From: Wolbachia endosymbiont of Diaphorina citri
Lineage (GTDB): Bacteria; Pseudomonadota; Alphaproteobacteria; Rickettsiales; Anaplasmataceae
Assembly (NCBI RefSeq): GCF_013096535.2
Contig: NZ_CP051265.2
Span: 248,001-312,000 of the forward strand
Length of the DNA stretch: 64,000 bases
Direction of reading: 5' to 3'
The position numbers were made by a program, and so were the translations under genes. The notes beneath the pieces were generated by a model. It saw only the letters and a program-made list of their open reading frames with translations, searched no databases and was not told the origin of the DNA. Positions within the stretch are counted from its first letter, which is position 1, and each line of letters begins with the position of its first letter. This document shows, piece by piece, positions 28,504 to 38,022 of the stretch.

Positions 28504-29829
28504 ATGGCGTTAGAACATATTTTAGATAATAAGCAAGTTTGTACAAAAAAGCCATTTGGTGGGTCAGATACTGAGGAACAGCATACGCAACATTTTGGCC
28601 GGTACACTCTTGAAAGCAGCGCATCATCGTTAAGTCAAGAACAAACTGATGACTGGAATGAGTCCATTATTGAAGATAAAAATACCGTTTTTGAAAGTTC
28701 TTTTATTCCAGAAAACTCACTTTTTATGAATTTATCAAATCTGTTAACTGAAAACGAAAAAGTTTCGATTAATGAATTTCATGAAAAGATGGAAAACATA
28801 ATGAAAGAGTTTCATGAAAATAGATACGAAAGTTCTGCAAAGGTTACTCTAGAACAGATGGAACGTTTAATAGATGAATATTTGAAAAGGAAAATAAAGC
28901 TAAATTTACGCTGTGATCACTATGAATGCACTGTATCGAATTTTGTATTCAAAAAAATAATTGATATTGCTAATGCTAGTAGTGTTATGCGTATAACGCC
29001 TACTACTAGATCACGTTATAAAGACAATGGGGAAGAAGCAATGGATGAGTGGGAAGAAGGTTTAGAACCTTTATTTAACATTGTCAATAAACTATTATCA
29101 TCAGGTGCAAAAATAGAGTCTGATTTTTACAATAATAGTATGATAAGTGAAGTTATGTGGGGAAATGATGAGCCTATTTTTACAGAACGTAAAAAAATCA
29201 AAGAGGAACTGAAAAGTATAGCATATGAAGGTTTAGTAAACAAGAATGAACAAGTTCAAGGTGATGATCTGACAGGAGAAGTAGATAACAATCTTGTTCT
29301 TTTTAGGTGGCCAAAAAACAGTATCGTTGAAGTTGCAAAGGTTATGAATAGTAAGGTGAATGAAAATTTCAGTATAGAAAGTAGCATCTTACAGATCGGG
29401 AAAAGTATAATAAGAGTTGAAAGCATAGGAAGAAAAAGAAATTATACAGATGTCTTGGGAGGTGGAATTGAAATGTCCTTTACCACTGAAGTAGGCAAGA
29501 TTAGTATTCATCTATGTCCTAGTGATGAAGGTAATAATATAATAGAAGTAAATCTTGATGGAGAGAGCCAAGAGAAGTTTGACAAATTAAAAGATCAATC
29601 AATTCTAGGGGAAAGCTGCCTTTTAGGAGGAAAAAGTGTTCTACAAGCTATAAAAGATAAAGGTTTTGAAAGAAATGGTGGAATATTTATAGAGCTAGCT
29701 GAAACTATCAAACAATCAGATTTTGTAGTGAAAGAATCAGGTGTTCCGTCTACTCTTATGAGATCGGTTGATAGTTTAGACCAGTTGCAAAAGATGAAAG
29801 CTTCGAAAGAAATACTAGTGTGTTCATAA
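28504..29829 (+). CDS. Protein with a C-terminal domain shared with the WO-region gene at 41317 (441 aa)
   Basis: I recognise no named family. Residues 1-80 are acidic and Ser-rich, 90-210 are helical with an ankyrin-like piece (LEPLFNIVNKLLSSGAKIES). Residues 263-395 match residues 221-346 of the 378-aa protein at 41317: VEVAKV..ILQIGKSIIRVES, RNYTDVLGG, SFTTEVGKISIHL, CLLGGKSVLQAIKDKGFERNGGIF against VEVAKI..ILKIGNDAVEVKS, RNYTDMSDG, EFPTSVGKLNIVL, CLFGGVKLKEAVERGSFTRCGIW. It has its own promoter. The conserved 0.3-kb block lies 370 bp upstream. The function is unknown. Confidence 0.72.
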   Translation: MALEHILDNKQVCTKKPFGGSDTEEQHTQHFGRYTLESSASSLSQEQTDDWNESIIEDKNTVFESSFIPENSLFMNLSNLLTENEKVSINEFHEKMENIMKEFHENRYESSAKVTLEQMERLIDEYLKRKIKLNLRCDHYECTVSNFVFKKIIDIANASSVMRITPTTRSRYKDNGEEAMDEWEEGLEPLFNIVNKLLSSGAKIESDFYNNSMISEVMWGNDEPIFTERKKIKEELKSIAYEGLVNKNEQVQGDDLTGEVDNNLVLFRWPKNSIVEVAKVMNSKVNENFSIESSILQIGKSIIRVESIGRKRNYTDVLGGGIEMSFTTEVGKISIHLCPSDEGNNIIEVNLDGESQEKFDKLKDQSILGESCLLGGKSVLQAIKDKGFERNGGIFIELAETIKQSDFVVKESGVPSTLMRSVDSLDQLQKMKASKEILVCS

Positions 29830-30017
29830 AGTCAACTAAAATTATAAAACAAAAGAAAGGTCTTGGAGGGGTAAAGAGATTGATCTTTCTCAGCCGACTT
29901 ATCTCTCCCTATGTAACACTTGTCTCTCATTCTTTGTCACTTATATTGCTTGTTACCCTCCTATTTTTTGCTTACCTCATCTTATTCCCTTTCAAAATAG
30001 GTTCTCACAGTTAAAAA

Positions 30018-30674
30018 TTAACCATATACACAACTTTTGAGAAAAGAAAACGCACTAATTATAAGCTGTGGTCCTTTAACCATTACAATAAGAGCAAATA
30101 ATATTCCACATAAAGATACCAACACTCCAAGTATCGAGACAAGCCCATCCTTACTCATAATACCAAGTGAAATAAGGGTTGTACCGATTGCTGGAATAAA
30201 GTGAGTTAACGGAAACGGATTTGCTATCATCAACGCACAAATTAACATTATAAATGCCAAAATCTTTTCACCTGGCCCTCGGAAGATAAAGGACATTCTT
30301 GGTTTCATGAACTTTTCTATTTTTTTTAATGCAGGTAAAGTTTTTTTGACCACAAGGGTTAGTGTTGAACGTTTAAAGGATTTTCTTTCTAACCAAATTG
30401 GCATCCAGGGAGAATGAAACCCAAGCAGAAGCTGCAGTGAAAATAAGATTAACGGTATGGAAAGTATAGTTGTATAGCCAGGTGGAACTGGTATAGGTAC
30501 AGATAGTGGCAAGGAGAAAATAATTATTAAAATACCAAAACCACGTTCTTGTAGAGATGTTTTAATTTCAAACAACGTCACTTTGTCACTATTAGTATTA
30601 CCAGCATCTGCAACCTCTTGTAGAATATCAGATGCTAATTTTTTATCTTCAGTCAAATTCTCACTTTTTTGCAC
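30018..30674 (-). CDS. ExoD-family membrane protein
   Basis: 218 residues. ExoD-type pattern: GFGILIIIFSLPLSVPIPVPPGYTT, then SPWMPIWL and RPRMSF-like KPRMSFIFRGPGEK, ALMIANPFPLTHFIPAIGTTLISLGIM and a last helix pair. ExoD proteins are linked to exopolysaccharide production in rhizobia, but their molecular role is not settled. The start is a GTG at 30674, because an in-frame stop lies just upstream and no better start is seen; no clear ribosome binding site is present. Confidence 0.85.
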   Translation of the reverse strand: MQKSENLTEDKKLASDILQEVADAGNTNSDKVTLFEIKTSLQERGFGILIIIFSLPLSVPIPVPPGYTTILSIPLILFSLQLLLGFHSPWMPIWLERKSFKRSTLTLVVKKTLPALKKIEKFMKPRMSFIFRGPGEKILAFIMLICALMIANPFPLTHFIPAIGTTLISLGIMSKDGLVSILGVLVSLCGILFALIVMVKGPQLIISAFSFLKSCVYG

Positions 30675-30996
30675 AATTACTTTTTAACAAAATCATTCCT
30701 AATAAATAGCATAATTACTCGTATATTCCAATCTTGATTTAACACTATTATCAGGATAATCCTCTGATATTCTATATACAGCCTTATCAGTTTGAATCTA
30801 ATTATTTTGGCTGAACAAAGTCTCTTGATTCATTTATAATGACTATACTCTAGGCTCTAATCGTAAATTTGAGTCTCTATAAAATCATGTCCAGCTAAAT
30901 TATTTTAAGCTATACCAATATTAGTAATCAAGTTAACACTAATTTAATGATGACATATATAAAATATAATATATTGAATTAATAGTGAGGTTAAAA
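30675..30996. other. 322-bp divergent promoter region
   Basis: It holds no gene. A small hairpin tatcag-n-ctgata lies near 30750-30770. TTAACA followed after 17 bases by TATATA near 30930-30960, and gtgaggtt before the ATG at 30997, are the likely start signals for the next gene. Confidence 0.45.
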
Positions 30997-32547
30997 ATGT
31001 TACCTAATGAAACAAATTCATATTCTCTTGTAACTCAACAAGAAAATGATCTTGATTTTAAGAAATTTACTGAAGATCTATCGAATATGAAGAGTGTTAA
31101 TAATCACAAAAAGCTAAAGGAAAGAATCACTGACCTGTTAAAAGGAGATACAGAATTCTCTCGCATGAAACAAGGAGATCAGGCTCTTGTAGTAGGTACA
31201 GCAAGTGGGTTATTTACAGCATTATTACCACTTTTAGCAGTTGGTGTAATACTTGCTATACCAGGTGCTATAGTTGGTCTTACTTTATATTTCGCTGTAA
31301 AAGTAGCTGTAAAATCAGTTCAATCTGGATATAAAGGACTCAAATGGTCAGCTGAAAAAACTGTTGAAGGAGCACAATATACTGCAGGCACAATAAAAAA
31401 AGGCTTTATAAATGCTAGAGATTCATTAAAAGAAGCTGGAAGTTCTGTAGCACAGAAAACAAGAGAAGGCACCAGTGATACACTTAAAAAAGTAGGAAGT
31501 AAATTGGGTAATTTGGGTTCAAGTATATCTAATTTGGATAGCATTCCATATTCAATAGACTTACAGAGTCAAACTGTTGTTTTAAAAACAGAAGAAAAAA
31601 CGAAAAATTTCAACAGTGTGAAGGAGATGCTTGTTAGTGAAATTTTGCAAGACAAGACTGTAAATAAGTCTGCTTTAATTAAGGAAATATTCTCTGGATT
31701 AAACAGAAAAATATCAGAAAAAGCTGGTTCTATTGATGGTCCACAAGGTTTCAAAAAGGATCAGTTAATCAATCAATTGAAACAACAAGCAGATTTTGTC
31801 AAAAAATTGGATGATAAGAAGTTGCAAAATTTATTGGCTCAAGATGATAACAATCTCTATGAAATTTTCTCTGAACATCATGATGAAATTAAGAGGATTA
31901 TTAGAGAATGTACAATAGAGCATAAACTTTCTAATTCTATAGAGAAGCTTAATAAGATAGCAAGCAAGTGTGGTGAAAGCAAAAAAGTAAGTAATGTGAA
32001 GTATCAAGTTTTAGCTGCAACACCAACTGCAACAATAGGAAGTAGACCAGGAGTAACGCGACGTAATAGCACTGGTAACCTTACTAAGGTATTAACTCCA
32101 AAAGTACCAAATATAAGTGCTTCACTGACTAATTTGAATGAGGTTATAAATTCATTTTCACAAAATTCTCTAAGTGAAGATGTTTTCAATCATCCTACTG
32201 TCAAACGCAATCTGGATATTTTATCTAATAGAACTCCAACTCGCAGTAATTCTGTTAGTAGTTTTGCTTCTAATAATATCCATTCAAGTTTTAGTAGTAG
32301 TATGGATGGCAGTATTGAGTCTAAAAGCAGTTCTTTTATTGACCTTAGTGGTTCTGATAGTGGAAAAGGTACATCTATTCCTTCTACACCAGAGAGGATG
32401 ATTATTTCTTCGGACGACTTAATTAAAACTAGGTCACAATTGAAAAAAGTAAATTATCAGGAAAAAGTAGGGAAACAACAGCCTTCTACATTTATGTCTG
32501 GTCAAGAGCCTATTCAGGTGACACAATCTTTGCAAACATCAATATAA
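30997..32547 (+). CDS. Synuclein-like repeat protein with membrane hairpin, candidate WalE1-type effector (516 aa)
   Basis: The ATG at 30997 (gtgagg 8 bases upstream) is preferred to the GTG at 30985. A 45-residue hydrophobic stretch at about 62-106 (VGTASGLFTALLPLLAVGVI, IVGLTLYFAVKVAVKSV) looks like a two-helix hairpin. Residues 108-170 are amphipathic with synuclein-like 11-mers, KTVEGAQYTAG and KTREGTSDTLK. The rest is helical (200-330), then Ser/Thr-rich and probably unstructured. A Wolbachia actin-localising effector (WalE1) is known to carry a synuclein-like region; this may be a relative, but I cannot align them here. It has its own terminator. Confidence 0.68.
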   Translation: MLPNETNSYSLVTQQENDLDFKKFTEDLSNMKSVNNHKKLKERITDLLKGDTEFSRMKQGDQALVVGTASGLFTALLPLLAVGVILAIPGAIVGLTLYFAVKVAVKSVQSGYKGLKWSAEKTVEGAQYTAGTIKKGFINARDSLKEAGSSVAQKTREGTSDTLKKVGSKLGNLGSSISNLDSIPYSIDLQSQTVVLKTEEKTKNFNSVKEMLVSEILQDKTVNKSALIKEIFSGLNRKISEKAGSIDGPQGFKKDQLINQLKQQADFVKKLDDKKLQNLLAQDDNNLYEIFSEHHDEIKRIIRECTIEHKLSNSIEKLNKIASKCGESKKVSNVKYQVLAATPTATIGSRPGVTRRNSTGNLTKVLTPKVPNISASLTNLNEVINSFSQNSLSEDVFNHPTVKRNLDILSNRTPTRSNSVSSFASNNIHSSFSSSMDGSIESKSSSFIDLSGSDSGKGTSIPSTPERMIISSDDLIKTRSQLKKVNYQEKVGKQQPSTFMSGQEPIQVTQSLQTSI

Positions 32548-32568
32548 ACAAAACAGCTCACCTTCTTC

Positions 32569-32601
32569 AAAAGGATGTTACTTATTCAGTAATGTCCTTT
32601 T
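32569..32601 (+). terminator. Terminator after the synuclein-like gene
   Basis: aaaaggatgttact, tattc, agtaatgtcctttt: a stem with a two-base internal mismatch followed by T-rich sequence, 22 bases after the stop. Confidence 0.6.
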
Positions 32602-32842
32602 ATTTCTTATTACAATATAGATTTTCGATTATATTTTAGATAAGTTGTTAAAAATCTTAGTTTATTGCATACTTTATGCAGATATTATTGTGGAATTATT
32701 AATAACTCCTGAAACCTGAATTATGTATTAATAATTAAAAAGAGATCGATAACTTATAATTACGAGATTTACGATGGAAAAATTAATGAGCACCTTTTAA
32801 ATTCGATCAGACTTAGCTAAAAAAATCGATATTTTCAATAAT

Positions 32843-34087
32843 TTATCTAAAATCTAATCCAGAAATCGGGTTTGAAGAGTGGATAGTAGGACTCTCTACT
32901 TTTTCAAGCCTGGTATTAGGCTCTAAATTACTACACAATCCAAAACTTACGCAAGCTAACCCAGCAATTCCAATAACTATCCCTAGTATATGTATTTCCA
33001 TAATATAAAACACAATACCACTTACTAATAACACTGCACCAATAACTCCAGCTAAAATGGGTTGATTTGATGATTTTTTATCTTTGGTAATGCTAGATAT
33101 AATATGAAAATATGGTTCAGCTTGAAATGACCTATTTGGCTCTTGCATATTAGTTTGCGTAAAAGTATTTTGGTCTTTCTTATTGATTTTACAGATGGGT
33201 TGATTTGTATGACGATTTTCTCTGTGCCACTCAATGTTGTTTTCTGTATCTTCCTCAAATATATTAACGATTTCTTCTTGTTCATCAGTAATAAAATTTA
33301 AAGAATTTTCTTCGTCTTTGTTTTCCTCTTTTACACTGGTTTCACATGTGAGCTTAAGATCTTTGCTTCCTGTTGAAATATTTTGGGTTTCTTCACTATT
33401 TGCAAACATAGTTTCGTGTATTTCAAGATCTCTACAGTCTTTATTGATACCCTCACATCTAGTTTCAACATTACTACTTGCAGCTTCAACTTCTATATTC
33501 AGAATTTCCTCAAACTCCTTCAGAATCAGTGCACTTTCTTTGCAATTGTGTTTATTAGCATAGTCAAGTAGTGTATGGCTTATCTCTTTACCTTCTGCTT
33601 TCTTTACTTTCACTTTTTGGTTGAGAATTTCTTTTAAAATACCATTCTTTTTAGAAGCTTCTAGAACTGCTCTAATAGCTTTACTATCTTCCTCTAATAT
33701 GCAGGATACCAGTGCAGTGTAAGTTATTGTTAGACCATTCGGCAATTTTTGGATCAATTCCTCACTAAGAACATCCTTTAAGATTCCTTGATTTATTGCT
33801 TCTTGTAAAAGCTCCTCAAAAGCTTGATTATTTTTATAGAACACAGAGTGGCACAGTAGCGTCAGAGTCCCTTCCTTTTTCTCATCCTTGTAAATTATTT
33901 TTTTTGTAAGAAGTTTCTGCGTGTTGTAATTAGATTTATTAAATTTTCCACTAATATTTTCACCGTTTTCTATCTTCTTTAACAGCTTGAAAAGCTTTTT
34001 TTTATCTTCATTGGTAAAATTATCCTGATCACCTGCCAGCTCATAGATTACATTTTTTGCGTTCTTAATCTTTTTAAACTTTGGCAT
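32843..34087 (-). CDS. Ankyrin-like protein with C-terminal membrane hairpin (414 aa)
   Basis: The N-terminal half has weak ankyrin-like helices (TLTLLCHSVFYKNNQAFEELL, YTALVSCILEEDSKAIRAVL, HTLLDYANKHNCKESALIL). Residues 200-320 are acidic and low in complexity (NIFEEDTENNIEW). Two hydrophobic helices lie at about 343-388 (ILAGVIGAVLLVSGIVFYI, ILGIVIGIAGLACVSFGLC). The start follows aaggaaagta. I recognise no named family. The layout of soluble repeats, disordered acidic linker and membrane hairpin is the same as in the DnaJ/ankyrin protein at 56039. Confidence 0.7.
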   Translation of the reverse strand: MPKFKKIKNAKNVIYELAGDQDNFTNEDKKKLFKLLKKIENGENISGKFNKSNYNTQKLLTKKIIYKDEKKEGTLTLLCHSVFYKNNQAFEELLQEAINQGILKDVLSEELIQKLPNGLTITYTALVSCILEEDSKAIRAVLEASKKNGILKEILNQKVKVKKAEGKEISHTLLDYANKHNCKESALILKEFEEILNIEVEAASSNVETRCEGINKDCRDLEIHETMFANSEETQNISTGSKDLKLTCETSVKEENKDEENSLNFITDEQEEIVNIFEEDTENNIEWHRENRHTNQPICKINKKDQNTFTQTNMQEPNRSFQAEPYFHIISSITKDKKSSNQPILAGVIGAVLLVSGIVFYIMEIHILGIVIGIAGLACVSFGLCSNLEPNTRLEKVESPTIHSSNPISGLDFR

Positions 34088-34154
34088 TACTTTCCTTGCT
34101 CTACAATATTTAATTTTATAAATTAGTTATATTAACAACTTATTAATTGTTCAA

Positions 34155-35630
34155 TTAGGTTGCTAATCCATAAAATTTCTCCAATTGCTCACTCCATAGC
34201 ATCGGTATTTCCCTTAAATCAGCTAACTTCAAACCCCTTGGCTGTCTCCCATTTACTATGTCTTCTTTAATCTTTGGAGCTAAATAATTTAATCTTAAAA
34301 TTTGCTGTATACGTCTTGTACCTATATTAATTTTGGCACTCAGCTCTCCTACACTTGCATATTTTCCCTCTTCTAGCTGCCGTTTCCACAGATGAGCTCT
34401 TACCACTGCTTTCAGTAGCGCATTATTTGTTTTTCCTTCTGGCTCTACTACTGTACATTTGTTTCCTTTCTTTTTTATTAGTATAAATTTTTCCTCTGAT
34501 TCAGAATGCACCTCTATTCCATCTTCTTTTACCATCACTCCCTTTATTAACTTTTTCACTATTTCTTTCTGCTTTCCAGGGCTTAAATTTTTCCATTCTT
34601 CTCCCCATTTTTCATATAGCTGTTCAGCTTTCTTCATCACTTCTTTTTCCACTTCTCCAGCAACTATTGTTCGGTTTACTGATCCACAATCCTTCCCCCT
34701 TAAATGGTTATTGCACACATAATATCGGTACCTTTTATTTTCTTTTTTTGAGTATGTCAGCGTCATATTTACATCACAGCTCTTGCACTTAATTATTCCC
34801 CTAAGCAACGCTTCCTCATATTTTGCTTTTCTATATGGCTGATTCTTTATCAATTCTTGTGCTTTTTGCCATTTTTCCCCTTTTATTATTGCTTCATGTT
34901 TTCCTTCATACTCTTTCTCATAATGCCTTATTTTTCCCATATATATTGGATTTGTTATTATTCTCCTTACCGTCGCTTTTTTAAAGATATCTGATTTTGT
35001 TCTGTAACCTTCTCTATTTAACTCTCTTGCCAACTCTGCCATTGACTTCAACTCCAAATATCTTGCAAATATATGCTTTACTGTCTTTGCTTCTTTCTCA
35101 TTTATCATTAATTCTTTATCTTTTACATCATACCCAAGCGGTAAAGTTCCACCCATCCATAACCCCTGCTCCTTTGATGTTGCTATTTTATTTTTTACCC
35201 TTTCTACGATCATCTCTCTTTCTAGTTGTGCTGCTCCTGACAATACCGTTTGTACAAACTTTCCCATTGGCGTATTATTGTCAAATATCTGCGTTACTGC
35301 TACAAAATTTACTCGGTGTCTTCTAAAAAATGATGTTACTTCGATGCTGTCTTTTGTTTCTCTTGATAGTCTGTCTAGTGTGTACACTACTACACAATCT
35401 ACTTCTCCTGCCTTTACATCTTCAAATAATTCCTTTATTGCTGGCCTTTCTAAATTCTTTCCTGAGAAGCCTCCATCATCGTACCTTTTGGCCAATGCTA
35501 CCCAGCCTTCTCTGCTCTTTATGTACTTTTCACATGCTACTCGCTGGGCATCAAGGCTGTTAAACTTTTGTTCTAGTCCGTCTTCATTTGATTTTCTCGT
35601 ATATATCGCACATCTTACTTCTTTTAGCAT
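34155..35630 (-). CDS. Phage WO large serine recombinase
   Basis: 491 residues from the ATG at 35630, which has ggaag 8 bases upstream; a TTG six bases earlier is less likely. The resolvase domain has the nucleophile in CAIYTRKS (Ser14) and YTLDRLSRET with the conserved Arg residues. The recombinase domain follows (GTLPLGYDV, NPIYMGK), then a zinc ribbon (CKSCD..CNNH..C), a coiled coil and a C-terminal extension (LREIPMLWSEQLEKFYGL). It integrates and excises WO prophage DNA. It lies just after DUF2924, the usual WO pairing. A 3' fragment of a second copy is at 58708-58876. Confidence 0.95.
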   Translation of the reverse strand: MLKEVRCAIYTRKSNEDGLEQKFNSLDAQRVACEKYIKSREGWVALAKRYDDGGFSGKNLERPAIKELFEDVKAGEVDCVVVYTLDRLSRETKDSIEVTSFFRRHRVNFVAVTQIFDNNTPMGKFVQTVLSGAAQLEREMIVERVKNKIATSKEQGLWMGGTLPLGYDVKDKELMINEKEAKTVKHIFARYLELKSMAELARELNREGYRTKSDIFKKATVRRIITNPIYMGKIRHYEKEYEGKHEAIIKGEKWQKAQELIKNQPYRKAKYEEALLRGIIKCKSCDVNMTLTYSKKENKRYRYYVCNNHLRGKDCGSVNRTIVAGEVEKEVMKKAEQLYEKWGEEWKNLSPGKQKEIVKKLIKGVMVKEDGIEVHSESEEKFILIKKKGNKCTVVEPEGKTNNALLKAVVRAHLWKRQLEEGKYASVGELSAKINIGTRRIQQILRLNYLAPKIKEDIVNGRQPRGLKLADLREIPMLWSEQLEKFYGLAT

Positions 35631-35632
35631 TT

Positions 35633-36064
35633 TCAACTTCCATTTTTATCACGCATTCCAAATAATAAAGGTCCGTTGTAGCTCATTCCCATTATTTTTC
35701 CTGCCACTGCTGACAATGATGTATAAAACTCTTCTTTGTAGATTAAACCCTTGTCTGTTACCATTACCGCATGCGTTTCTTCCCCTCTCTCTAATATTAG
35801 CTCTGTTCCTGCTACTGGAAGTTTGTCACTACTTATTCTTTTTCCCTTCTCTAGCCGATCTGCCAGATACTCTAGTCTTTTTGCTCCTTTTCTTGACATT
35901 TCTCCATACGCTTTTTCCTGCATTCTATAAGCTAATCTTGGTATCAGATATTTCTTTGAGTATCTAGGCGCCTCTTCCCCAAATACCTTCTTCCACGTTT
36001 TTCTCAGCTCACCCAAAGGTTTTCTCTCTAAATTCATTACCTTCTTTTCTATTTCTTTCTCCAT
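35633..36064 (-). CDS. DUF2924 phage protein
   Basis: 143 residues with the DUF2924 pattern: ELRKTWKKVFGEEAPRYSKKYLIPRLAYRMQEKAYG, then GTELILERGEETHAVMVTDKGLIYKEEFYTSLSAVAGKIMG. The family lies next to serine recombinases in alphaproteobacterial phages and probably aids recombination or DNA binding; the exact role is not known. The stop is two bases from the recombinase start, so the two are co-translated. Confidence 0.9.
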   Translation of the reverse strand: MEKEIEKKVMNLERKPLGELRKTWKKVFGEEAPRYSKKYLIPRLAYRMQEKAYGEMSRKGAKRLEYLADRLEKGKRISSDKLPVAGTELILERGEETHAVMVTDKGLIYKEEFYTSLSAVAGKIMGMSYNGPLLFGMRDKNGS

Positions 36065-36068
36065 ATTT

Positions 36069-36542
36069 TTAGCCCTTCATAAATAGCTTTTCAATTCTGT
36101 CTATTTCTTTCTTCAATATTTCAGTGATCTCCTTACTGTTTTTCGCATAATCCATTGCTGTCATTCCAAATTTATCCGCTTGTTCTATTTCTCCTCCAGC
36201 CTTCACTAATTCTTTCACTATCTCTTTTTCGCCTATCATGCATGCAAGGTGCAGCGGTGTGCATTTATTTCCATATTCTTCCGCATTTACATTTGCTCCT
36301 GATTTTATCAGTTCTCTCACGATTTCTAGACGTTTCTCCGTTACCGCTAGGTGCAGTGCTGTGTGTCCTTTCACATCTGCTGCATTCACATTCGCTCCTT
36401 TTTCAACTAATAATCTCACTGTTTTTGCGTCTACTGCATAATGCAAAACTGTTCTTCCCTTTTCGTCTCTTTCATAAATATTTTTAAACGAGTTCTCTAA
36501 TAATTCTTTTGCTGACTTATTAAATTTGCCAAGTTTTAACAT
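36069..36542 (-). CDS. Phage WO ankyrin-repeat protein (157 aa)
   Basis: Three to four clear ankyrin repeats: GRTVLHYAVDAKTVRLLVEKGANVNA, GHTALHLAVTEKRLEIVRELIKSGANVNA, CTPLHLACMIGEKEIVKELVKAGGEIEQ and a partial GMTAMDYAKNS. The ATG at 36542 follows gaggtgg; the GTG at 36554 is less likely. It lies 4 bp upstream of the DUF2924 gene and 25 bp after the next ankyrin gene, in one operon. It has no membrane segment. The host or phage target is unknown. Confidence 0.9.
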   Translation of the reverse strand: MLKLGKFNKSAKELLENSFKNIYERDEKGRTVLHYAVDAKTVRLLVEKGANVNAADVKGHTALHLAVTEKRLEIVRELIKSGANVNAEEYGNKCTPLHLACMIGEKEIVKELVKAGGEIEQADKFGMTAMDYAKNSKEITEILKKEIDRIEKLFMKG

Positions 36543-36567
36543 AATCCACCTCACCTTTTCTTTAATT

Positions 36568-37296
36568 TTAAATCCCTCTTTTCGCTACCTCATCTATCAT
36601 TTCGTTCACTTGGTTCATTATTTTGCTTGCTAAATTTTGACATTCTTTCTTTATTAGCGATTTATCTCTCTTCCTTATTTCTCCTATCTCTATTATTTTT
36701 AGCTCCGGCATGTAGCTTCCATTCAACATGTCTGCTATTTCTCCTACTAGCCCCTCTATTCCATAGCACGTCAGTTTTCTACTTTTTGTTATTCCACCTT
36801 TTTCTCTCAAAAATTTACTTGCCTTTTCACTTTCTTTGCTATCACATAGACGATACTTTTCACTTTCCCAGATATAGTACATTGGTGTTGCACCATACTT
36901 ATTCAGTTGATTAACTTCAGCTCCTGCTTTTACTAGCTCTTTTATTATTTCAACTCCTGCTCCTCCTATTTTGCACGCAGAGTGGAGTGGCGTACATCCA
37001 CTGACATATTGAGTGGCATTTACTTCTGCTCCCGACCTTATCAGCACTTTTACATTTTCTAAACTTTTTGCGAATACTGCACAGTGTAGTGGCGTATAAC
37101 CATTTTTATCTCTTGCATTAACCTCTGCTCCTTTTTTTATTAATAATCTCACTGTTTTGTAATCAGAGATTTCTACTGCTTGATGCAATATCGTCTCTCC
37201 TTCTTCATTTCTTTTATTAATATCTTTAAATCCGTTACTTGATACTTCTTTAAGAAACTTACTAAAAGATTCTCTCTTCTCTTTGCTAAACTTCAT
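36568..37296 (-). CDS. Phage WO ankyrin-repeat protein (242 aa)
   Basis: Ankyrin units: GETILHQAVEISDYKTVRLLIKKGAEVNA, GYTPLHCAVFAKSLENVKVLIRSGAEVNA, CTPLHSACKIGGAGVEIIKELVKAGAEV and ATPMYYIWES, followed by a 90-residue helical tail (EKASKFLREKGG..GLVGEIADML). It is close in sequence to the next gene, so the two probably arose by duplication. gtgaggtaagt precedes the ATG. It is the first gene of the ankyrin-ankyrin-DUF2924-recombinase run. Confidence 0.9.
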   Translation of the reverse strand: MKFSKEKRESFSKFLKEVSSNGFKDINKRNEEGETILHQAVEISDYKTVRLLIKKGAEVNARDKNGYTPLHCAVFAKSLENVKVLIRSGAEVNATQYVSGCTPLHSACKIGGAGVEIIKELVKAGAEVNQLNKYGATPMYYIWESEKYRLCDSKESEKASKFLREKGGITKSRKLTCYGIEGLVGEIADMLNGSYMPELKIIEIGEIRKRDKSLIKKECQNLASKIMNQVNEMIDEVAKRGI

Positions 37297-37463
37297 ACTT
37301 ACCTCACAAAATTAGCTTTTCTAGCATCAGATAAATTTCTTATATTTACCTGCTGCTATTCAAGTTATGTCCTTTTTAGCATGAGAAAGCAAGTCCTTTT
37401 CTTTTTATTTCATATACTTTTACCTATTATTAATATAATATATGAGGATCTAAATATAAGTAC

Positions 37464-38022
37464 TTAACTTATTAGACATATTACTTGACTATTTTTCCAA
37501 CTTCTGTGCAAATGTCTATGTTCGTGCCACTTCAGTACTCCTGGGTAAAATACTAAAATGTAATTTTCTAATTCGTGTATTGAGTCTTTTTGCTCTGAAT
37601 CCAAATCATTTTTATAGTAAACGTTGTGTTCTGCCAAACCATATTTTGTAATCTTCTGATCTGTATAGTTTTCTATTTTGTAGTGGTGAGTAACGCTAAA
37701 CCTTTCTAAAATTGGCTTGTGTTTTAAATTCCAACGTTGCCCTGAAAGTTTATCGTTTCCCAATACAAATTTATTTCCTCTTTCTTCTACGCTACTAACT
37801 GGAAAGCACGTATTTATGTCTCCTAAATCCCAACTGTTTGATAATACTATCTGCGCTTTTGCAAACTTTATTTCTGGCAATAAACTCTGTGGTAATGGAT
37901 ATAGTGCTTTTAAGTTGTACCACAAATGATCTCTTTCATAGATGCCTTTATAATCCCTTGTGTGAGGCTCGGTTTCTCCAAGGATTGCTACATCTAGGCG
38001 ATATATATCATTAGACCTGCTG
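37464..38022 (-). pseudogene. Unknown WO-region protein, 5' end replaced by IS5
   Basis: About 185 residues of a broken gene remain: the frame is real up to the IS5 border at 38022 (NDIYRLDVAILGETEPHTRD) and ends at 37464. The residues upstream of that in the open frame are antisense IS sequence. The protein is rich in Tyr, His and Trp (YERDHLWYNLKALYPL, LKWHEHRHLHRSW). I do not recognise a family. Confidence 0.65.

Noticed and set aside
29820..30014. 64-codon open frame with a hydrophobic end after the 441-aa gene
   Set aside because: It begins at a GTG inside the previous gene, has no ribosome binding site of its own, and shows no recognisable features.
35278..36487. Long plus-strand Leu/Phe-rich frames opposite the recombinase and ankyrin genes
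   Set aside because: Their composition is that of antisense to Lys/Glu-rich genes; the minus-strand genes have clear domains.
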